This document shows positions 17,607 through 25,783 of a stretch of 37,885 nt of DNA, in pieces; the stretch's first letter is position 1, and each line of letters starts with the position of its first letter. The DNA is from Acidobacteriaceae bacterium (GTDB lineage Bacteria; Acidobacteriota; Terriglobia; Terriglobales; Acidobacteriaceae), in NCBI GenBank assembly GCA_031296325.1, contig JARLFY010000021.1, positions 1 to 37,885 of the forward strand, in the 5' to 3' direction. The translations under genes were made by a program, and so were the position numbers. Under the pieces are notes generated by a model, which had not been told where the DNA came from, made no database searches, and worked only from the letters and a program-made list of their open reading frames with translations.

Positions 17607-18715
17607 CGCAGCACCTCGATACGCTTGCCAGCGAGATCACGATCGGAGGGCGCGTCTACCAGTCGCTCGCCTGCGGAGAGGCCGGAGAGAACTTCGACGA
17701 AATTGCCCTGCGCTGCGCCCAGCGTGAGAGAACGAAGCTGCGCGATGCCTTGTGCGTCGAGAACGTAGGCGCAGGCCAGCGAGCCGCGTTGAACCACGGC
17801 AGAGCGCGGGGCGAGAATCGCCTGACGAACGCCGTTGGCAAACTGCGCCGTTCCATACATTCCTGCGCGCAACTGGCTCGACGAGGGCAGATCAATCTTC
17901 ACCAGAAAGCTGTGACTGCCCGGATCGGCGGCTGGATCAATCTCTGCGACCGTGCCTGCAAGTTGCGTCGAAGACGCTCCATCGAGCGCGACCTGCACTC
18001 TCATCCCCTTGTGAATCGCGGCGATTGCAGACTCGTCGAAGGATGCCTCCAGCCGCAGCGCTCCCGCCTGATCGATCTGAAGTAGAGGAGCACCTGGTGA
18101 GGCCAGCGTTCCTGGATCGGCCAACCGCGCCGTCACCACACCGGCAAAGGGCGCAGTTAATCGCGTGTAGCCGAGCATAGTGTGTGCGCCACTCTGCTGC
18201 GCGCGCGCGGCATCGGTCTGCGCACGCGCAGCCTCCAGCTTTGCCGCCGCCGCATCCGCTCGACGCGCGACCTCATCCATCTCCTGCGGACTTACGCTCT
18301 TCTCAGCCTGTAGTTGCCGATAGCGATCGAGCGTGCTGGCTGCGAGCTTTGCGTCGGTCTGCGCCGCAGCCTGTTCGCCTTGCGCAGCCTTGATCGCTGC
18401 CTGCGCCTGATTGGCTGAGGCGCGAAGGGCTGCATCGTCGAGCACCACCAGCGTCTGCCCCGCGCGTACGCTGTCGCCCGCGCGCACCAACACCTGCTGG
18501 ATGCGTCCCACAACCTGAGCGGAAATGGTTGCGGACTCGCGTGCGCGAACGGTTCCGGTAGCTTGAATGTTCAGCGGAACTTGTTGTTGCTGGCTCTCGA
18601 CCACACGCGCCTGCACTGTCTCAATCGTCGCTGCTGGCGCGGGTTTATCGCTGTGACAGCCCGCCATCGTCGCTGCGCTCATAGCCAGCAAACCCATCGT
18701 GAAAATCATCTTCAT
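17603..18715 (-). CDS. RND periplasmic adaptor (membrane fusion lipoprotein)
   Basis: This HlyD-family adaptor of 370 residues bridges the RND pump and the TolC-like channel. The lipobox TMAGC puts the lipidated cysteine at residue 20. A lipoyl/barrel-sandwich half-motif ([20 protein letters not shown]) and its partner ([20 protein letters not shown]) flank an Ala/Gln-rich coiled coil (about 95-170). Beta-barrel and membrane-proximal domains follow. ATGA overlaps join it to the TolC-like gene before it and the pump gene after it. Confidence 0.93.
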   Translation of the reverse strand: MKMIFTMGLLAMSAATMAGCHSDKPAPAATIETVQARVVESQQQQVPLNIQATGTVRARESATISAQVVGRIQQVLVRAGDSVRAGQTLVVLDDAALRASANQAQAAIKAAQGEQAAAQTDAKLAASTLDRYRQLQAEKSVSPQEMDEVARRADAAAAKLEAARAQTDAARAQQSGAHTMLGYTRLTAPFAGVVTARLADPGTLASPGAPLLQIDQAGALRLEASFDESAIAAIHKGMRVQVALDGASSTQLAGTVAEIDPAADPGSHSFLVKIDLPSSSQLRAGMYGTAQFANGVRQAILAPRSAVVQRGSLACAYVLDAQGIAQLRSLTLGAAQGNFVEVLSGLSAGERLVDAPSDRDLAGKRIEVLR

Positions 18716-20067
18716 TGCAGATCCTCCGCTGCTTCGGGAGTCAGAGTCCCGGTTGCGTAAAGTAGTTCGGCATAGGCCACGGCATTGTTGTAGACGGCCT
18801 TCCAGTACATCGCCTGGCTCTGCCGCTCGGCATCCTCGGCGCGTAGCAGATCGGTGATGGTCGCAAGCCCCGCGGCGTAGCGATTCTTCAGAATGCGAAG
18901 ACTCTCCGCCGATTGATCCATTGCGGCGCGAGCGGTTACAAACGTTAGCTCCGCCGTCTGGCGATGGATGTGTGCGCGACTCACCTGCAAGCGAACCTGC
19001 TGTTGCGAGGCGCTAATCTGCGCGTCCATGCGCTGTTTCGCAGCGCTCTCCTGCGCTAACTGCGCTCGCTTGCCGACGGGCAGGATGTCGATGCTGATCT
19101 GCACTCCGGCGACCCAGTTGTGTCCTCCAGAGTTGTCCAGCGAGCCGCGATCTTCCTCCCAGTTGCCGTAGGCGTTGACGCTGGGGCCAAAGGCAGAGCG
19201 CGCCGCGCCCACGGCAACGGCCTGCGCCGATTGCGTCTGCGAGAGCGCCGTCAGGTCGGGCCGCATCTTCGTCGCGGTCGCAATCTCCTCGTCCAACGCA
19301 AGCTGCGTAAACGTGTGCGGCTCGATTGGCTTCAACTCGGTCGCCTTCAGATTCGGCGCGCCCATCGCCTCACGCAACTCCGCCCATGCCAAATCGAGAT
19401 CGCCCTGCGCCGCGATCAACTCCTCTTTGCGCGCGGCTACGTTGACCTCTGCCGACATTCGATCCGACTCCACGGCAAGTCCGGCCTTGACGTGATCCTC
19501 GGTGGAGGCTAGTAAGGCCGCCGCCGTCTCCTGCTCGTGCTGCGCAACGTCGATCTCTCGTTGCGCGTAGAGCGCCGATTGATACGCCTCGATGACGTGC
19601 AGCACAATCTGCTGGTCCACCGCCTTTGCGGAGGAGGATGCGCTTGTGCGCAGGAGGTCGGAGCGATGAATCTCGCGCTGCGTCTTGAACGAGTCGAAGG
19701 CCGTCCACGATCCCGAGAAGCGTGTGGCGAAGTTGCCGATTGGCTGCGGGCGATTCAGAGCATTGAGTGCGAAGTCGTTCTGGGTAAACTGTCGCTCGCG
19801 CAGACGCGTTCCGAAGGCGTACACGGGATCGTCTCCGCGCGAGATCTCTTCAGTGAAGTTGAGACGGGGAAGCAACTGGGTGCGCGCCAGAGTCGCCGTC
19901 GCTGCGAACTTCTGGTCGTCCGCGCGCGAGATTGCGGTCTGCGGACTCTGCCCCAGCGCCTGATCGACGGCCTGCCGCAGCGTCAGCGGTTCTTGCGCTG
20001 CGGCGACAAATCTCCCCGCGCAAAGCAGAAGAGAGAGGCCCAGAGCTGAATTAATACGAGAAGTCAT
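18712..20067 (-). CDS. TolC-family outer-membrane efflux protein
   Basis: This is an outer-membrane channel of the tripartite efflux system, about 451 residues, with the duplicated coiled-coil layout of TolC. The N-terminal signal is NSALGLSLLLCAGRFVAAAQ. The OEP motif LTLRQAVDQALGQSPQT follows, and later repeats include ESLRILKNRYAAGLATITDL near the C-terminus. The ATG at 20067 has AAGGGG about nine bases upstream and directly precedes the signal peptide, so the upstream ATG at 20142 is rejected. It is followed by the adaptor through an ATGA overlap. The 119-base gap from tauE could contain a secondary promoter. Confidence 0.92.
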   Translation of the reverse strand: MTSRINSALGLSLLLCAGRFVAAAQEPLTLRQAVDQALGQSPQTAISRADDQKFAATATLARTQLLPRLNFTEEISRGDDPVYAFGTRLRERQFTQNDFALNALNRPQPIGNFATRFSGSWTAFDSFKTQREIHRSDLLRTSASSSAKAVDQQIVLHVIEAYQSALYAQREIDVAQHEQETAAALLASTEDHVKAGLAVESDRMSAEVNVAARKEELIAAQGDLDLAWAELREAMGAPNLKATELKPIEPHTFTQLALDEEIATATKMRPDLTALSQTQSAQAVAVGAARSAFGPSVNAYGNWEEDRGSLDNSGGHNWVAGVQISIDILPVGKRAQLAQESAAKQRMDAQISASQQQVRLQVSRAHIHRQTAELTFVTARAAMDQSAESLRILKNRYAAGLATITDLLRAEDAERQSQAMYWKAVYNNAVAYAELLYATGTLTPEAAEDLQ

Positions 20068-20186
20068 TGCTGCAATCCCCTTGGCTGAAGCGTTCACTTC
20101 AATAGAGTCACGAAGCATGGAATTCGTTACAGGTGCCTCCAATAAAATCTGTGAGACATTGATTTCATCTTTGCCAAGCTACAGGG

Positions 20187-20957
20187 TTACAGGTGATAGA
20201 GGAAGAAGATTCCCAACCCGGTCAGTGCTAGTCCGTACCAGCGTTCGAGCTTTGCCGCTCGGGTCTTGATCGCCAGACGTGCTCCGAGAACCGAGAAGGG
20301 AATTGCTCCCAGAGCGACCAGACAGGTTACCGGCCAGGAGATGTGGCCGAGGTGTGCGTGGACGATGGTGCCCGGAATCGCGAGAACCGAGGAGACGGCC
20401 AGCGAGCAGGCGAAGGCCTTCTTCATCGGCTGCTTGAGAAACTCCGTGTAGCAGGGAACCAGAAGAAATCCTCCTGCATTTGCCAGCAATCCCGAGATCA
20501 AACCCACGCCAATCGAGACCAGTGCCAACCGAATTCGCCAGTAGGACGGTCGCAACCCCTTGGGATTCTCAGCGGCTTCCTTGGCGAGCGATCGATCCTT
20601 GGGAAAGAAGAGAAAAGAAACTCCGAAGGCAAGCACCAGCAGGCCTGTGACGACCAGCAGAGGTTTGGCTCCGACGTAGGGCGACAGCAGGGAGCCAGCA
20701 ATAATTGCTGGAACTCCGATGCCGATGCTCCAGTCTACAATCTCCCAGTCAAGAAGTTTGGAGCGCCAGTATTCCGCAGAGGCAACCAGCGTACTCGGCA
20801 CGGTCGCAGGCAGCGGAGACGCCACAGCGACGAATCCGGGAAAGCCCAGCAGGCTGAGCAATGGGGTGGCGACTGCGCTGCCTCCCTTTCCAAAGAGGCC
20901 GCCCATAAAGCCAATCACAACGCCTGTTAGAACCGCTCCCCAATGTTGCCCGGTCAA
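20187..20957 (-). CDS. TauE/SafE-family anion exporter
   Basis: This is an inner-membrane protein of 256 residues with about eight hydrophobic segments, of the family that exports sulfite or organosulfonates such as sulfoacetate. The two half-repeats open with GFMGGLFGKGGSAVATPLL and GLISGLLANAGGFLLVPC, the typical GxxGGxxGxGGG-like motifs. The start is a TTG at 20957 with GAGGTG six bases upstream. It is the first gene of the minus-strand block and is followed by the efflux genes, which supports a role in removing a sulfur anion. The region upstream (20958-21181) is shared with the divergent tsaB gene. Confidence 0.88.
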   Translation of the reverse strand: MTGQHWGAVLTGVVIGFMGGLFGKGGSAVATPLLSLLGFPGFVAVASPLPATVPSTLVASAEYWRSKLLDWEIVDWSIGIGVPAIIAGSLLSPYVGAKPLLVVTGLLVLAFGVSFLFFPKDRSLAKEAAENPKGLRPSYWRIRLALVSIGVGLISGLLANAGGFLLVPCYTEFLKQPMKKAFACSLAVSSVLAIPGTIVHAHLGHISWPVTCLVALGAIPFSVLGARLAIKTRAAKLERWYGLALTGLGIFFLYHL

Positions 20958-21104
20958 GAGACACCTCTATCGTCGACGATCTGTATGGCCAATCAGAAAC
21001 TCGTATGCTACCAGCATAGACGAGCCGATGGTTCCGCATTCAATCCATTAGGGTTTGAGTGCATGGAGTGCGAACAAAAGAAGCTCAGTTGTCTGTGGCA
21101 CTTC

Positions 21105-21110
21105 TATAAT
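21105..21110 (+). promoter_or_regulatory. TATAAT -10-like box upstream of tsaB
   Basis: A perfect TATAAT lies 72 bases before the tsaB start in the divergent tauE-tsaB gap. No good -35 sits 16-18 bases before it, so the call is weak. Confidence 0.3.
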
Positions 21111-21181
21111 GACTAGCTAGGGGCTGCGGGTAATCTTTACTCCGCATGACCTCCAGTTTTCGCGCACGAGGCTATTCCGAG

Positions 21182-21919
21182 ATGAAGATTTTGCTGATCG
21201 ATACTTGTGGCGCAACCGGCAGCATTGCTCTGGCGGAGACGGAGCGTTCGCCTGCGCTGCTCGCCTCTGCCTGCCTTCCCGGACGCACTGCGTCGGAACG
21301 GTTGGTTGCGACGATCAAGGGCCTGACCGCGAGCAACGAGATCAGCTTGCAGTCGCTGGACGTCATTGCAGTGGTTCATGGCCCCGGCTCATTCACCGGA
21401 GTTCGCGTCGGGTTGAGCGCGGCCAAGGGTTTGTGCGAGGCGCTGGGCCTGCCGCTGATTGCCGTCTCCCGTCTGGCTGTGCTGGCCAGCCGCGCAGAGC
21501 CGTTGCACACAGCCGCGCCAGTCTATGCGCTGCTGGACGCTGGTCGGGGCGAGTTCTACTGTGGTCTCTACGCCGACGGCCTCTGCCGCAGCGAGGCTCT
21601 ACTCTCCCGCGAAGAGTTTCTCGCCGAGTTCAACTCCGCCGCCGCACAGCTTGTCGTGTGTGAGCCGTCCATTGCCGTCGCGCTCGTCGCGCTCGCCCCG
21701 CAGTTAGTCGCCGATCCCACGGTCGAGGACGCGTTGCCGCTGGTTCTGCGTCGTCTGGAGCAACGAGCCTTCGACGAGGTCGCCACAATCGACGCGAACT
21801 ACCTGCGTCGCACCGACGCCGAGATCTTCGCCAAACCTAAGCCGCGCTCAGACGCATCGACCAGCTCCGTTGCAATCTCGCAAGCCACCGCAACCCTGCC
21901 TGAGTCGGTCGTTCGATGA
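21182..21919 (+). CDS. tsaB: tRNA threonylcarbamoyladenosine biosynthesis protein TsaB
   Basis: TsaB is the ASKHA-fold partner of TsaD in making t6A37 of ANN-decoding tRNAs. The N-terminus MKILLIDTCGATGSIALAE is the family opening. VHGPGSFTGVRVGLSAAKGL (about residue 65) is its hallmark, followed by YALLDAGRGEFYCGLY. It has 245 residues, usual for TsaB. The ATG at 21182 begins the conserved beta strand and has a GAGG upstream; the in-frame ATG at 21146 would add a non-conserved tail. The stop overlaps rimI as ATGA, a common pairing. Confidence 0.92.
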   Translation: MKILLIDTCGATGSIALAETERSPALLASACLPGRTASERLVATIKGLTASNEISLQSLDVIAVVHGPGSFTGVRVGLSAAKGLCEALGLPLIAVSRLAVLASRAEPLHTAAPVYALLDAGRGEFYCGLYADGLCRSEALLSREEFLAEFNSAAAQLVVCEPSIAVALVALAPQLVADPTVEDALPLVLRRLEQRAFDEVATIDANYLRRTDAEIFAKPKPRSDASTSSVAISQATATLPESVVR

Positions 21920-22443
21920 GCCTTGCATCCATTCGCCTGCGCCGCGCCGAGCCGTCCGATCTCGCTGCAATTCTGGCTCTGGAGCGAGCCACCGAAAACG
22001 CTCCGCACTGGCCGCCAAAGGCCTACGCAGATCTTCTCGCAACTCCTGATGCTGGGTCGTTGACCACAGAACCCGCAACTCAGCGCTGTATGTTCGTCGC
22101 TGAGACTCCAGCGCAAAGCGAGGTTCAGAGTGACTTCCAACTTGTAGGATTCGCCGTTGGTTTTATACTTCCCGCAGATGATGTTGGTGAGTTGGAGAGC
22201 GTTGTTGTGGCGTCCAGCCAACGTCGCGCAGGAGTTGGACGAGCGCTGTGCAGCGCAGTCTTCGATTGGTGTCGCGCGCAAGGCGCAACCGAGGTTATGC
22301 TGGAAGTTCGCTCCAGCAGCGTCGCTGCAATCGCTCTGTACACCAGTATGGGATTCACCGCGACAGGTCGCCGTCCGCGCTACTACAGCGAACCCGAGGA
22401 CGACGCGCTGCTGCTGCGTCTTCCGCTGACTGTAAAGCCCTGA
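21916..22443 (+). CDS. rimI: Ribosomal protein alanine N-acetyltransferase (RimI-like)
   Basis: This GNAT acetyltransferase is expected to acetylate the N-terminal alanine of ribosomal protein S18 or similar. The acetyl-CoA loop is SSQRRAGVGRAL (about residue 101). The RimI-like tail is LEVRSSSVAAIALYTSMGF followed by GRRPRYYSEPEDDALLLRL. At 175 residues it is slightly longer than E. coli RimI (148), because of an insert between residues about 45 and 75. It is translationally coupled to tsaB. Confidence 0.88.
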   Translation: MSLASIRLRRAEPSDLAAILALERATENAPHWPPKAYADLLATPDAGSLTTEPATQRCMFVAETPAQSEVQSDFQLVGFAVGFILPADDVGELESVVVASSQRRAGVGRALCSAVFDWCRAQGATEVMLEVRSSSVAAIALYTSMGFTATGRRPRYYSEPEDDALLLRLPLTVKP

Positions 22444-22465
22444 GCCATCTCAGAGGCAACGGCAA

Positions 22466-22500
22466 AAGCAGATTCCCTTCGGGGATGACAAGCAAAAACG
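22466..22500 (+). repeat. REP-like hairpin repeat, family A, copy 4
   Basis: This is the shortest copy: ATTCCC-TTC-GGGGAT then ATGACAA, with one wobble pair in the stem. It lies between rimI and the secreted protein gene, just before family B copy 2. Confidence 0.7.
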
Positions 22501-22537
22501 AGCGACGGCAAAAGCAACGGCTTGAGGCGCGTAGTGT

Positions 22538-22595
22538 ATTCATCCACCCATCGCAAGAGACAAAGGCGCAATGGATGGGGCACCCGGCCGTGTAG
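22538..22595 (+). repeat. Dispersed repeat, family B, copy 2
   Basis: It carries ATTCATCCACCCATCGC, a spacer, then GCAATGGATGGGGCACCCGG. CATCCA and TGGATG can pair as a stem. It matches the end boxes of the copy at 15-68. Confidence 0.55.
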
Positions 22596-22620
22596 CGGCA
22601 TAGGCTACGAATCTTTTTCA

Positions 22621-22649
22621 TTACAATCCTGTCCGCAACTCTCTATAAT
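22621..22649 (+). promoter_or_regulatory. Candidate promoter for the secreted protein at 22661
   Basis: TTACAA (22621-22626), 17 bases, then a perfect TATAAT (22644-22649). The ATG starts only 11 bases after the -10 box, so the transcript would have almost no leader. Confidence 0.5.
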
Positions 22650-22660
22650 TCAGGCCAACT

Positions 22661-23941
22661 ATGATGACTCGATCTCTTGTCCGCTTGATCGCACTCAGTT
22701 GCGTATGCATCGGCATGGGCGTGGCACAGGCTCCAGTTACTCCCTCCACGCCAAAACCACGGTTTGCGATAGCGATGCCCATCGAGAAGGGCTATCCGCC
22801 TATCTATCTGACGGTTCCCGAAGTTGTCCCCAATTCGAACTACATTGCTACTTGTGGAACCTATCTATATGGGGAGAATCTGCATCATATGGCCAATCCG
22901 GACCCGACGGTTCGCCAGCCCTCGCTCTTGCAGTTGGAGTGCAAGGCCGAGGGGGATCAGGTTTCGATCACGGCGACGGTGTACTACGGAGAGGTCGATC
23001 CCAAGACGGGGCCTACCGATTGGGGGAAGTTGGAGAAGCAGCCGCTCGATAGCTACTCCGGCAAGCTGAACGACTCGATCACGCTCTCGGCGATGGCGCG
23101 GGTGGGGCTGGAGCCGATGACGTTGAAGATCGTCTCGGCTCAGTCGGAGCATCCCTACCAGCCGCTGACGCGGAGCAACGCGCCCTCGCTCGATATGGAG
23201 TATGCGCCGTTTGACCGAAGCTCTGGCACGTTGACGATTCATAATCATTCGAGCAAGGCGGTCGTTGCGCTCGAATTCAGTAGCTCCAATGACTCCAAGA
23301 ATCTCGGCTGCTTGGATGATTGCAACGATGGCTGGTCTGAGGGAGCCGAGAGTAGAGGTCGAGGCGAGGTGATAGCTCCGGGGGCAAGCTATCAGCACCG
23401 GGTTAGCAACAATCCCTCCTGGAAGGATGTCAACGGAAAGAGGGTAGAGCTTCCGCTACCGACTTATCTTACGCTCACAGCGGTAGTCTTCTCCGATGGT
23501 AGCTACGAGGGTAATCTGCAAACGTCTGCACAGATGGCAGCCACAAACAATGGGAGCATGGTTCAACGACAGCGCATCCTGAGCCTGATTCACTCCATAC
23601 TTGCTGAGACGCAGAGCGACGATCTGACCACGGCGGAACGCATCCGTACTGAGGTCAAGCAGCTCTCGACCGATCCGGATGTGCAGATGATCGCAGAACT
23701 TCGCTCGCAGTTTCCCACTTTGTCCGACGAAGATTTGGCCCAATTGAAGAACAACTTAAGCATGGGGATGAAACAAGAGAAAGAGACGCTTGATTACAGT
23801 ATTGCGGAGAACGAACATCTGTTTGCGAGCGATGCCAGCGATCCTAGATCGAAGCATCATCATCAGTCACTTGCCAGCTTGCTAGCGTCTGTCTATGAGC
23901 ATGTGGAGCAGCCCGCTCATGGTGCTACGGATCTGAATTAG
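22661..23941 (+). CDS. Exported protein of unknown function
   Basis: This is a 426-residue protein I do not recognise. A Sec-type signal (SLVRLIALSCVCIGMGVAQA) is followed by a beta-rich middle. That part includes GTLTIHNHSSKAVVALEFSS, which resembles an Ig-like or adhesion-type strand pair, and four scattered cysteines (ATCGTY, LECKA, LGCLDDC) after the signal. From about residue 300 it becomes helical and charged (IRTEVKQLSTDPDVQMIAEL) and ends in a His-rich KHHHQSLASLL segment. It stands alone with its own promoter-like sequence and possibly no leader. The mix of export signal and helical tail fits an envelope protein. Confidence 0.75.
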   Translation: MMTRSLVRLIALSCVCIGMGVAQAPVTPSTPKPRFAIAMPIEKGYPPIYLTVPEVVPNSNYIATCGTYLYGENLHHMANPDPTVRQPSLLQLECKAEGDQVSITATVYYGEVDPKTGPTDWGKLEKQPLDSYSGKLNDSITLSAMARVGLEPMTLKIVSAQSEHPYQPLTRSNAPSLDMEYAPFDRSSGTLTIHNHSSKAVVALEFSSSNDSKNLGCLDDCNDGWSEGAESRGRGEVIAPGASYQHRVSNNPSWKDVNGKRVELPLPTYLTLTAVVFSDGSYEGNLQTSAQMAATNNGSMVQRQRILSLIHSILAETQSDDLTTAERIRTEVKQLSTDPDVQMIAELRSQFPTLSDEDLAQLKNNLSMGMKQEKETLDYSIAENEHLFASDASDPRSKHHHQSLASLLASVYEHVEQPAHGATDLN

Positions 23942-23957
23942 GGATTCTGGGCGACTC

Positions 23958-24803
23958 TCAGGGATTGGGCAGGAAGCGGTAGCCGATGCCGCGGACGGTG
24001 GTTAGGTGTACCGGGTTGGCCGGGTCGTCCTCGATGTAGCGGCGCAGGCGGACGATGAAATTGTCGATGGCGCGCGTGTCGGTGTCTTCGCGGACGCGCC
24101 AGACCTGCTCCAGAATCTCCTTGCGCGAGATGATCTGGCCTGCTCGATCCGTAAGATAGCGCAGCAGATCGGCCTCCATCAGCGTCAGGTGAGTCGTGCG
24201 GTGTGGGGCTACAAGTTCCAGCGCGTCAAAGCGGATGGTGCGGTTATTAAAGAGGTAGACGTCGGGCGCGGGGTGCCGGGAAGAAGCAGATCCCTCCGCT
24301 ACGCTGCGGGATGACAACAAAGAACTGGCGGCAGACTGAACCCCGGAGTGTGCGCTGGGACCAGTGGGAGACTGAGACGCGGAGTGTGCGTTGGAAGCAG
24401 CGGCGGCCTGCGCGCTCTGCCACATGGTGCGGCGCAGCAGGCTCTTGATGCGGACGAGCAGGATGTTCAGGTCGAAGGGCTTGGGGAGATAGTCGTCGGC
24501 TCCGGCTTCCAGACCTTCGAGAACGTCTTCGGGGCGAGAGCGCGCGGTCAGCATTAGGATCGGCGTGTAGCACTGGGCTTGGCGCAGGGCGCGCGCGATG
24601 GCAAAGCCGTCGGTTCCCGGCAACATGCAGTCGAGAACGATGGCTGCGATGGGTTCGGCAGGCGCAAGAAGATACGCCAGCGCGGCATCGCCGTCGGCCT
24701 CGTGATGGGTGCGATAGCCCTCGGCGGCGAGGTTGAAGAGCAAACCTTGCGCCAGATGCTCTTCGTCTTCGATCAGCGCGATGAGTGGGGAGGTTTCGCT
24801 CAT
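23958..24803 (-). CDS. OmpR-family response regulator with a repeat-expanded linker
   Basis: This is the DNA-binding partner of the histidine kinase just upstream. The receiver (about 6-122) has the acidic pair in IEDEEH, the phospho-acceptor D58 in IVLDCMLPGTDG, T86, and K108 in LPKPFD. The winged helix is at 185-280 (LTLMEADLLRYLTDRAGQII, then DTRAIDNFIVRLRRYIEDDP and VRGIGYRF). Between them is a 60-residue Ser/Ala/Gln linker, far longer than the few residues usual in this family. Residues about 134-157 are a 12-residue tandem duplication, and about 160-174 are read from a dispersed hairpin repeat. The target genes are unknown. Confidence 0.93.
   Translation of the reverse strand: MSETSPLIALIEDEEHLAQGLLFNLAAEGYRTHHEADGDAALAYLLAPAEPIAAIVLDCMLPGTDGFAIARALRQAQCYTPILMLTARSRPEDVLEGLEAGADDYLPKPFDLNILLVRIKSLLRRTMWQSAQAAAASNAHSASQSPTGPSAHSGVQSAASSLLSSRSVAEGSASSRHPAPDVYLFNNRTIRFDALELVAPHRTTHLTLMEADLLRYLTDRAGQIISRKEILEQVWRVREDTDTRAIDNFIVRLRRYIEDDPANPVHLTTVRGIGYRFLPNP
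24281..24325 (+). repeat. REP-like hairpin repeat, family A, copy 5, inside a coding region
   Basis: The arms ATCCC and GGGAT lead into ATGACAA. The repeat lies in the linker-coding part of the response regulator gene and keeps the frame open on the opposite strand. Confidence 0.75.
24334..24405. repeat. 36-bp tandem duplication in the response regulator linker
   Basis: Two imperfect units (24334-24369 and 24370-24405) share GACTGA and CGGAGTGTGCG boxes. The period of 36 keeps frame and gives two 12-residue units, each with an SAHS/NAHS-type core. Confidence 0.7.
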
Positions 24804-24813
24804 ACTGTCGATT

Positions 24814-25725
24814 CTAATAGGCCGCAGGATCGGCCAGCGGAAGGGTCAGGGTGAAGGTGGCGCCGAGGTTGGGGCCGGGGCTTTCAGCGTGGACGTTGCC
24901 TCCGTGCTGGCGGGCGATGGCGCGCACCAGAAACAGCCCGAGTCCAGTGCCTTTGATGCGCACCGCGTTGCGTCCGGGAACGCGATAGAAGCGGTTGAAG
25001 ATGCGCTTGATCTGGTCGGCGGGAATGCCAACGCCGTGGTCGGTGATGGTGAGAACGACGTTGGTGTAGTGCGCGATCTGAAGCGTGCAACGAACATCGA
25101 CCGACTCGGGAGAGTACTTGACGGCGTTGTCCAGCAGATTGAGTACGGCGGTGCGCAGGTCGGACGCTACAGCGTGAACGTGCAGGCGGACGTTGCCAGA
25201 GACCGGCTCAAGTTGAATCGCCTCGGCGGGCAGGTGGTGGCGGCGCAGCGTGATGGCGATGCAGTCGGCCACCAACGGAGCCAGTTCAATCAGGGTGCGA
25301 TCCTGCGGACGGCGCGAGCCAAGTTCGCCGGCCTTGAGCACCTGCTCGACGGTAGCGAGAAGTCGGTCGGAGTCGGCCAACATGATGTTGTAGAACTGCT
25401 GGCGCTGGATCTCCGGGACGTCGCGTCGCTGTAGCGTCTCCAGATACAGGCGAATGCTGGCGATCGGAGTCTTCAACTCGTGCGTTACGGCGTTCAGAAA
25501 TGAGTCCTGCCGCTCATTCCGCCGCACCTCGCGAACCAGAAAGACGGTGTTCAATACAACGCCAGCAACCAGCAGTCCAGAGAGGATGATGCCCAGAACG
25601 AGCAGGACGATGCGCCGCTCATTGAGGATGATCCAGGCAATGTTGACGACGATCAGGCCAACGACAACCAGAACGCCAATCGTGATGGATAAGGCGATGG
25701 CTCCGCGGCGGCGTGTAATGTTCAT
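24814..25725 (-). CDS. Membrane sensor histidine kinase
   Basis: This is the sensor of a two-component system, 303 residues from the ATG at 25725. Two hydrophobic segments (about 8-35 and 38-63) with almost no periplasmic loop suggest it senses within the membrane or cytoplasm. The H-box is NAVTHELKTPIASIRL with H82. The N-box is LNLLDNAVKYSP. G1 is ITDHGVGIP, the F-box is IFNRFYRVPG, and G2 is GTGLGLFLVRAIARQHGG. The gene is ten bases upstream of its response regulator. The upstream in-frame start (25806) would overlap the yeiH-like gene and adds nothing conserved. No Shine-Dalgarno is visible at 25725. Confidence 0.9.
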   Translation of the reverse strand: MNITRRRGAIALSITIGVLVVVGLIVVNIAWIILNERRIVLLVLGIILSGLLVAGVVLNTVFLVREVRRNERQDSFLNAVTHELKTPIASIRLYLETLQRRDVPEIQRQQFYNIMLADSDRLLATVEQVLKAGELGSRRPQDRTLIELAPLVADCIAITLRRHHLPAEAIQLEPVSGNVRLHVHAVASDLRTAVLNLLDNAVKYSPESVDVRCTLQIAHYTNVVLTITDHGVGIPADQIKRIFNRFYRVPGRNAVRIKGTGLGLFLVRAIARQHGGNVHAESPGPNLGATFTLTLPLADPAAY

Positions 25726-25783
25726 GGTGTGATGACGAGTATAGAACGGCAAGAGGATTTTGCAACCAGGATATTTCAGACAG

